Assembly: GCA_937928425.1 (NCBI GenBank)
Contig: CALFVL010000035.1
Span: forward strand, 1-53,824
From: an uncultured Verrucomicrobiales bacterium
GTDB taxonomy: Bacteria; Verrucomicrobiota; Verrucomicrobiia; Verrucomicrobiales; Akkermansiaceae
Direction: 5' to 3'
Length of the DNA: 53,824 nt
The notes beneath the pieces are model-generated. The model was not told where the DNA came from, did not search any database, and was given only the letters and a program-made list of their open reading frames with translations. The position numbers were made by a program, and so were the translations under genes. This document shows positions 50,639 to 53,824 of the stretch, piece by piece; position 1 is the first letter of the stretch; each line of letters begins with the position of its first letter.

Positions 50639-51661
50639 ATGCCAGACCAGACCATCCCTCCACCCCCTCTCCCCGTCCAGAAGGAGCTTAGCAACTTTAT
50701 CGCTCATGAATCCAGCTCCAGCTTTTCTTCCCTCGCCCTACGCATCTTCACCCACCAATTCCTAAATAACACCCCCTACCAAAACTTCTCAAAACACCTC
50801 AACTGCACCCCTCAAAACATCAAAAATTGGCAAAGCATCCCCGCCGTCCCCACCAGCGCCTTCAAGCTCCCATCCCACCCCCTCACCTGCGGCCAGCACA
50901 GCACAAAAATCTTCCACACCTCCGGCACCACCACTGAGACACACGGCTCCCACCACCTCCCAGACACCTCCCTCTATGAGCTCGCCATAGACCACTCCTG
51001 GCCCCTCCCGCAGCACACTCGCTTCTTCCTCGCCCCCTCAGCCAGCCAAGCCCCCCACTCATCCCTCAGCCACATGCTCTCCCATCTTAACCACGGAGAC
51101 CACTCACACTTCCTCCTGCATGATTCACAATTCCACCTCGCCCCCCTCTTCCAGCACCTAAGCTCTGGCCAGCCCCTCTCCCTCATCGGCACCGCCCTCG
51201 CCTTCCACCACCTCATGGAAGTCCACGGCCCCATCCCCCTCCCCCCCGACTCACAACTCCTCGAAACCGGAGGCTACAAAGGCAGCTCCCTCACCCTCTC
51301 GAAGCCCGAATTCTACCAAAAACTCAGCCAATACTTCTCCATCCCACTCGCCCAAATTCATAACGAATACGGCATGACCGAGCTCTCCAGCCAAGCCTAC
51401 GCCAGCGGCCCAGAAGGTCGCCACCGCTTCCCCCACTGGTGCCGCCACCTCATCATAGACCCAGACTCCGGCCAGCCCCTCCCCTCCGGTCAAATGGGCT
51501 ACCTCATCATCCACGACCTCGCTAACCTCCACAGCGTCGCTAAAATCCGCACCCAAGACCTCGCCATCGGCCACCCTGACCACACCTTCACCCTCATTGG
51601 CCGTGACCCCTCCGCACTCCCTCGTGGCTGTTCACGTAGCATTGACCACACCCTCTCATGA
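50639..51661 (+). CDS. LuxE-like acyl-protein synthetase / acyltransferase
   Basis: A 340-residue ANL-superfamily protein of the LuxE/PaaK-like group, which activates a carboxylic acid with ATP and hands the acyl group to a reductase. The phosphate-binding loop is in FHTSGTTTETHG, and EYGMTELSSQAY is the adenylate-binding motif. GYLIIHDLANLHSVAKIRTQDLA is a late conserved block. It is slightly shorter than LuxE (about 370). It is coupled by a 4-base overlap (ATGA, 51658-51661) to a LuxC-like reductase gene. No luxAB luciferase genes are in the window. The composition is unusually rich in H, P, S and L, reflecting the C-rich strand. The acyl substrate is unknown. Confidence 0.8.
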   Translation: MPDQTIPPPPLPVQKELSNFIAHESSSSFSSLALRIFTHQFLNNTPYQNFSKHLNCTPQNIKNWQSIPAVPTSAFKLPSHPLTCGQHSTKIFHTSGTTTETHGSHHLPDTSLYELAIDHSWPLPQHTRFFLAPSASQAPHSSLSHMLSHLNHGDHSHFLLHDSQFHLAPLFQHLSSGQPLSLIGTALAFHHLMEVHGPIPLPPDSQLLETGGYKGSSLTLSKPEFYQKLSQYFSIPLAQIHNEYGMTELSSQAYASGPEGRHRFPHWCRHLIIDPDSGQPLPSGQMGYLIIHDLANLHSVAKIRTQDLAIGHPDHTFTLIGRDPSALPRGCSRSIDHTLS

Positions 51662-52647
51662 AGCTTCCAGACCGTCTCGACCTCATCATGGCCGCCGCTG
51701 GGGACTTCGCTCCCTACACCGGCCCCTTCACCCGTAATGACCTCCTCCACACCCTCTCCACCCAGGTCCCCCCCACCGCCATCCTCCCTAAAACCCTCCT
51801 CCACATCATCAGCGGAAACACCCCCCACGCCGCCTACCAATCTCTCCTAAACGGCCTCCTCCTCGGCGCGAAAAACCTCCTAAAACTCCCCTCCCACTCC
51901 CTTCTTGATTTCAAAATCCCACCCTCCCTCATCCCCCTCATAGAAACTTCCCGCACCCTCCCAGACCACTGGATCTCCGTCGCAGACGCCCTCATCGTCT
52001 TCGGCTCAGACCCCACCCTACGCCACTTCCAGACCCTCTGCCCCCTAGAAACCCCCTTCGTCGGCCACGGCCAGCGCATCGGCATCGGCATCATCCATGA
52101 CCCCAGCCCCAGCGCCGCCCAGCTCGCCGCACGTGACATCGGCCTCTATAACCAGCAAGGCTGCCTCTCCCTCCAGACCCTCTTCGTAAAAGATCCCCTC
52201 ACCTTCGCCCCCCTCCTCGCCACCGCCATGGCCCGCTTTGAAAAAGAACACCCACGTGGCCCCCTCACCCCCTCAGAAGCAGGAGCCATCACTAATCTCC
52301 GTGAAGAAACCCGCTACCTCATCGCCCAAGACCCACAAAAACACGCCCTCTGGGAAAGCCCCCACTCCACCGCCTGGACCATCATCTACGAGGACAGCCG
52401 TACCATTCCCCTCTCACCCGGAAACCGCTGCGTCTTCCTCCGCCCACTCAGCTCAGGCATCCCCTTTCCACCCTACCTCTCCGGCATCGCCCTCCATCCC
52501 CCAGAACACATCCATGATAAAAACACCCAGCTCCCCTCCCCCAGACTCTTCCCCCTCGGCCAAGCACAATCCCCCCCAGCCCTCTGGGCTCACGATGGCC
52601 TCCTCCCCCTCGCACCCCTCCTCAAACACCAAACTCGCCAGAGCTAA
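51658..52647 (+). CDS. LuxC-like acyl-CoA/acyl-protein reductase
   Basis: A 329-residue protein similar to the LuxC acyl reductase family, which makes a fatty aldehyde with NADPH. Landmarks are ALIVFGSDPTLRHF, the dinucleotide-related GHGQRIGIGI, and LYNQQGCLSLQTLFV, where the cysteine is the expected nucleophile of the thioester reduction. The protein is considerably shorter than vibrio LuxC (about 480 residues), but the core motifs are present. The 4-base overlap with the LuxE-like gene makes a reductase pair very likely. An ArgD-type aminotransferase gene begins 35 bases after the stop and could share the transcript, in which case an aldehyde amination is an idea to test. Confidence 0.78.
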   Translation: MKLPDRLDLIMAAAGDFAPYTGPFTRNDLLHTLSTQVPPTAILPKTLLHIISGNTPHAAYQSLLNGLLLGAKNLLKLPSHSLLDFKIPPSLIPLIETSRTLPDHWISVADALIVFGSDPTLRHFQTLCPLETPFVGHGQRIGIGIIHDPSPSAAQLAARDIGLYNQQGCLSLQTLFVKDPLTFAPLLATAMARFEKEHPRGPLTPSEAGAITNLREETRYLIAQDPQKHALWESPHSTAWTIIYEDSRTIPLSPGNRCVFLRPLSSGIPFPPYLSGIALHPPEHIHDKNTQLPSPRLFPLGQAQSPPALWAHDGLLPLAPLLKHQTRQS

Positions 52648-52682
52648 AAAAACATCCTAAATCACACCCCATCCACAACAGC

Positions 52683-53824
52683 ATGACCACTCACGAAAAA
52701 AGCCAACACTACATCCTCCCCACCTACGGAAGATTCCCCCTCACCCCCGTCCGTGGAAAAGGCACGAAAATATGGGATGAACAAGGCCGCGAATACCTCG
52801 ACTTCTGCTCCGGCATCGCCACCTGCTCACTCGGCCACTGCCACCCCCACCTCAGCGCCGCCATCGCCGAACAGGCCCAAACCCTCATCCACTGCTCCAA
52901 CCTCTACCACATCCCCGCACAAGCCGAGCTCGCTCAACTCCTCGTCGAAAAAATCGCCCAGCAACCCGGTAAAATCTTCTTCGCCAACTCCGGCGCTGAA
53001 GCGAACGATGGCCTCATCAAACTCGCCCGGAGATTTGGACTCTCCAGCGGACGCTCAGAAATCATCACCTTCCACCAATCCTTCCACGGCCGCACCATCG
53101 GCGCCATGTCTGCCACCGCTCAGACTAAAATCCACGAAGGCTTTGACCCCCTCCTCCCCGGCTTCACCTACCTTCCCCCAAATGACCTCGCAGCAGTAAA
53201 AGCCGCCCTAAATGACCAAAGCGTCGCCATCCTCCTAGAACCCATCCAAGGAGAAGGCGGAGTCCACCCCATGACCCCAGAATTCCTCCAAGGCCTCGCC
53301 ACCCTCGCCAAAGAAAAAAACCTCCTCCTCCTCCTCGATGAAGTCCAGTGCGGCTTCGGCAGAAGCGGCCAACTTAACGGCTACCAAAGCATCCTCCCAG
53401 ACCTCACCCCAGACGCCATCTCATGGGCGAAAGGCATGGGCGGAGGCTTCCCCATCGGCGCCTTCTGGGTCGCAGAAAAACACAGCCACCTCCTCGGCCC
53501 CGGCAGCCACGGCTCCACCTACGGAGGGAACCCCCTCGCCTGCGCCGCCTCTAAAGCCGTCATCGACACCATCATCGCAGAAGACCTCCCTGCCCATGCC
53601 AGAGCCCGCGAAGCCCAAATCCGCCAAATCATCACCTCCTGGCAACATCCCGCCATCAGTGAAATTCGTGGCCATGGACTCCTCCTCGGCATCGCCCTAG
53701 ACCCCGCTCAGCTCAACATCCCCACAGACCAAACACCCTCACTCCACCTCTGCCAAACACTCCTAGAAAAAGGACTCCTCGTCCCCCCCGCCGGCCCACA
53801 CACCATCCGCCTTCTCCCCCCTCT
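52683..53824 (+). CDS. argD: ArgD-type aminotransferase, 3' end cut by window
   Basis: A class III PLP aminotransferase of at least 380 residues that runs past the window edge with no stop. It starts MTTHEKSQHYILPTYGRFPL, and the next segment VRGKGTKIWDEQGREYLDF is typical of acetylornithine aminotransferase. ANSGAEANDGLIKLAR, FHGRTIGAMSAT, LLDEVQCGFGRSG, SWAKGMGGGFPIGAFW (PLP lysine in WAKG) and STYGGNPLACAA complete the ArgD-like set. It could equally act on succinylornithine or 4-aminobutyrate, and the adjacency to the luxEC-like pair leaves a role with fatty aldehydes open. The gene symbol is therefore tentative. Confidence 0.85.
   Translation, partial: MTTHEKSQHYILPTYGRFPLTPVRGKGTKIWDEQGREYLDFCSGIATCSLGHCHPHLSAAIAEQAQTLIHCSNLYHIPAQAELAQLLVEKIAQQPGKIFFANSGAEANDGLIKLARRFGLSSGRSEIITFHQSFHGRTIGAMSATAQTKIHEGFDPLLPGFTYLPPNDLAAVKAALNDQSVAILLEPIQGEGGVHPMTPEFLQGLATLAKEKNLLLLLDEVQCGFGRSGQLNGYQSILPDLTPDAISWAKGMGGGFPIGAFWVAEKHSHLLGPGSHGSTYGGNPLACAASKAVIDTIIAEDLPAHARAREAQIRQIITSWQHPAISEIRGHGLLLGIALDPAQLNIPTDQTPSLHLCQTLLEKGLLVPPAGPHTIRLLPP

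Noticed and set aside
52753-53199. 148-codon open frame on the + strand
   Set aside because: It is out of frame with the ArgD-type gene that clearly covers this region and is rich in S, P and T from C-rich sequence.
1-53824. CRISPR arrays, insertion sequences, prophage or integron features
   Set aside because: No spaced direct repeats, transposase, integrase or phage-like genes were seen.

Overview
The window looks like chromosomal DNA of a member of the Verrucomicrobiota (PVC superphylum), probably an aerobic or microaerobic Verrucomicrobiae lineage. Pointers are a PEP-CTERM protein, an ECF sigma factor carrying a C-terminal transmembrane/extracytoplasmic extension, a PVC-type sorbosone-dehydrogenase-like propeller next to a cytochrome c, a secreted FAD oxidoreductase with a golvesin-like C-terminus, coiled-coil proteins with an 'LPxxxxxxF'-type module common in this phylum, and a cmk-plsC neighbourhood as in Chlamydiae. 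This placement is an inference from gene content, not from a marker phylogeny. The + strand is C-rich in most places I counted, over genes of either orientation, which suggests one replication arm. Many starts, above all on the + strand, have no visible Shine-Dalgarno sequence.

Layout: 1-3140 holds the C-terminal part of a MoxR ATPase and an AsmA-like protein. 3162-8372 holds a valine-pyruvate aminotransferase (minus strand) divergent from a secreted FAD oxidoreductase followed 10 bases later by a membrane protein with two FMN domains and NosR-type Cys motifs. 8583-10828 is a YjdF-like membrane protein, RluA-family pseudouridine synthase and DUF2062 protein. 10782-13947 is a minus-strand operon nrnA-truB-lspA-TPM. 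14130-16331 is a PEP-CTERM protein and a DUF1537 kinase. 16367-18657 is a three-gene operon of coiled-coil envelope proteins, two of them paralogues. 18779-22197 holds a cysteine desulfurase, a small membrane protein and the transmembrane ECF sigma factor. 22289-29246 holds a VIT/VWA-like/SLBB/TPR protein, a propeller dehydrogenase with cytochrome c, and GlcD. 29299-32037 is a small membrane protein and an MBOAT/SGNH O-acyltransferase pair.

32214-38661 contains nadB, a small protein, an aldo/keto reductase, nadE, a tRNA-dihydrouridine synthase and a Pur-alpha-like protein. 38814-44826 contains an MCE protein and its ATPase, a BaiN-like flavoprotein, a GbsR-type regulator, pgk, efp and a 46-residue membrane protein. 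44823-49941 contains a zinc-ribbon membrane protein and plsC, cmk, aroA and tyrA in one direction. 50014-53824 contains a Lys/Ala-rich lipoprotein, a LuxE/LuxC-like acyl reductase pair, and the start of an ArgD-type aminotransferase cut by the window edge.

The genes are densely packed. No gap without a gene exceeds about 210 bases. I saw no tRNA, rRNA, CRISPR array, insertion sequence, prophage or integration site. Most of the window is housekeeping. The least explained parts are the FAD/di-FMN redox pair, the coiled-coil operon, the sigma/VIT-SLBB region and the luxEC-like pair.
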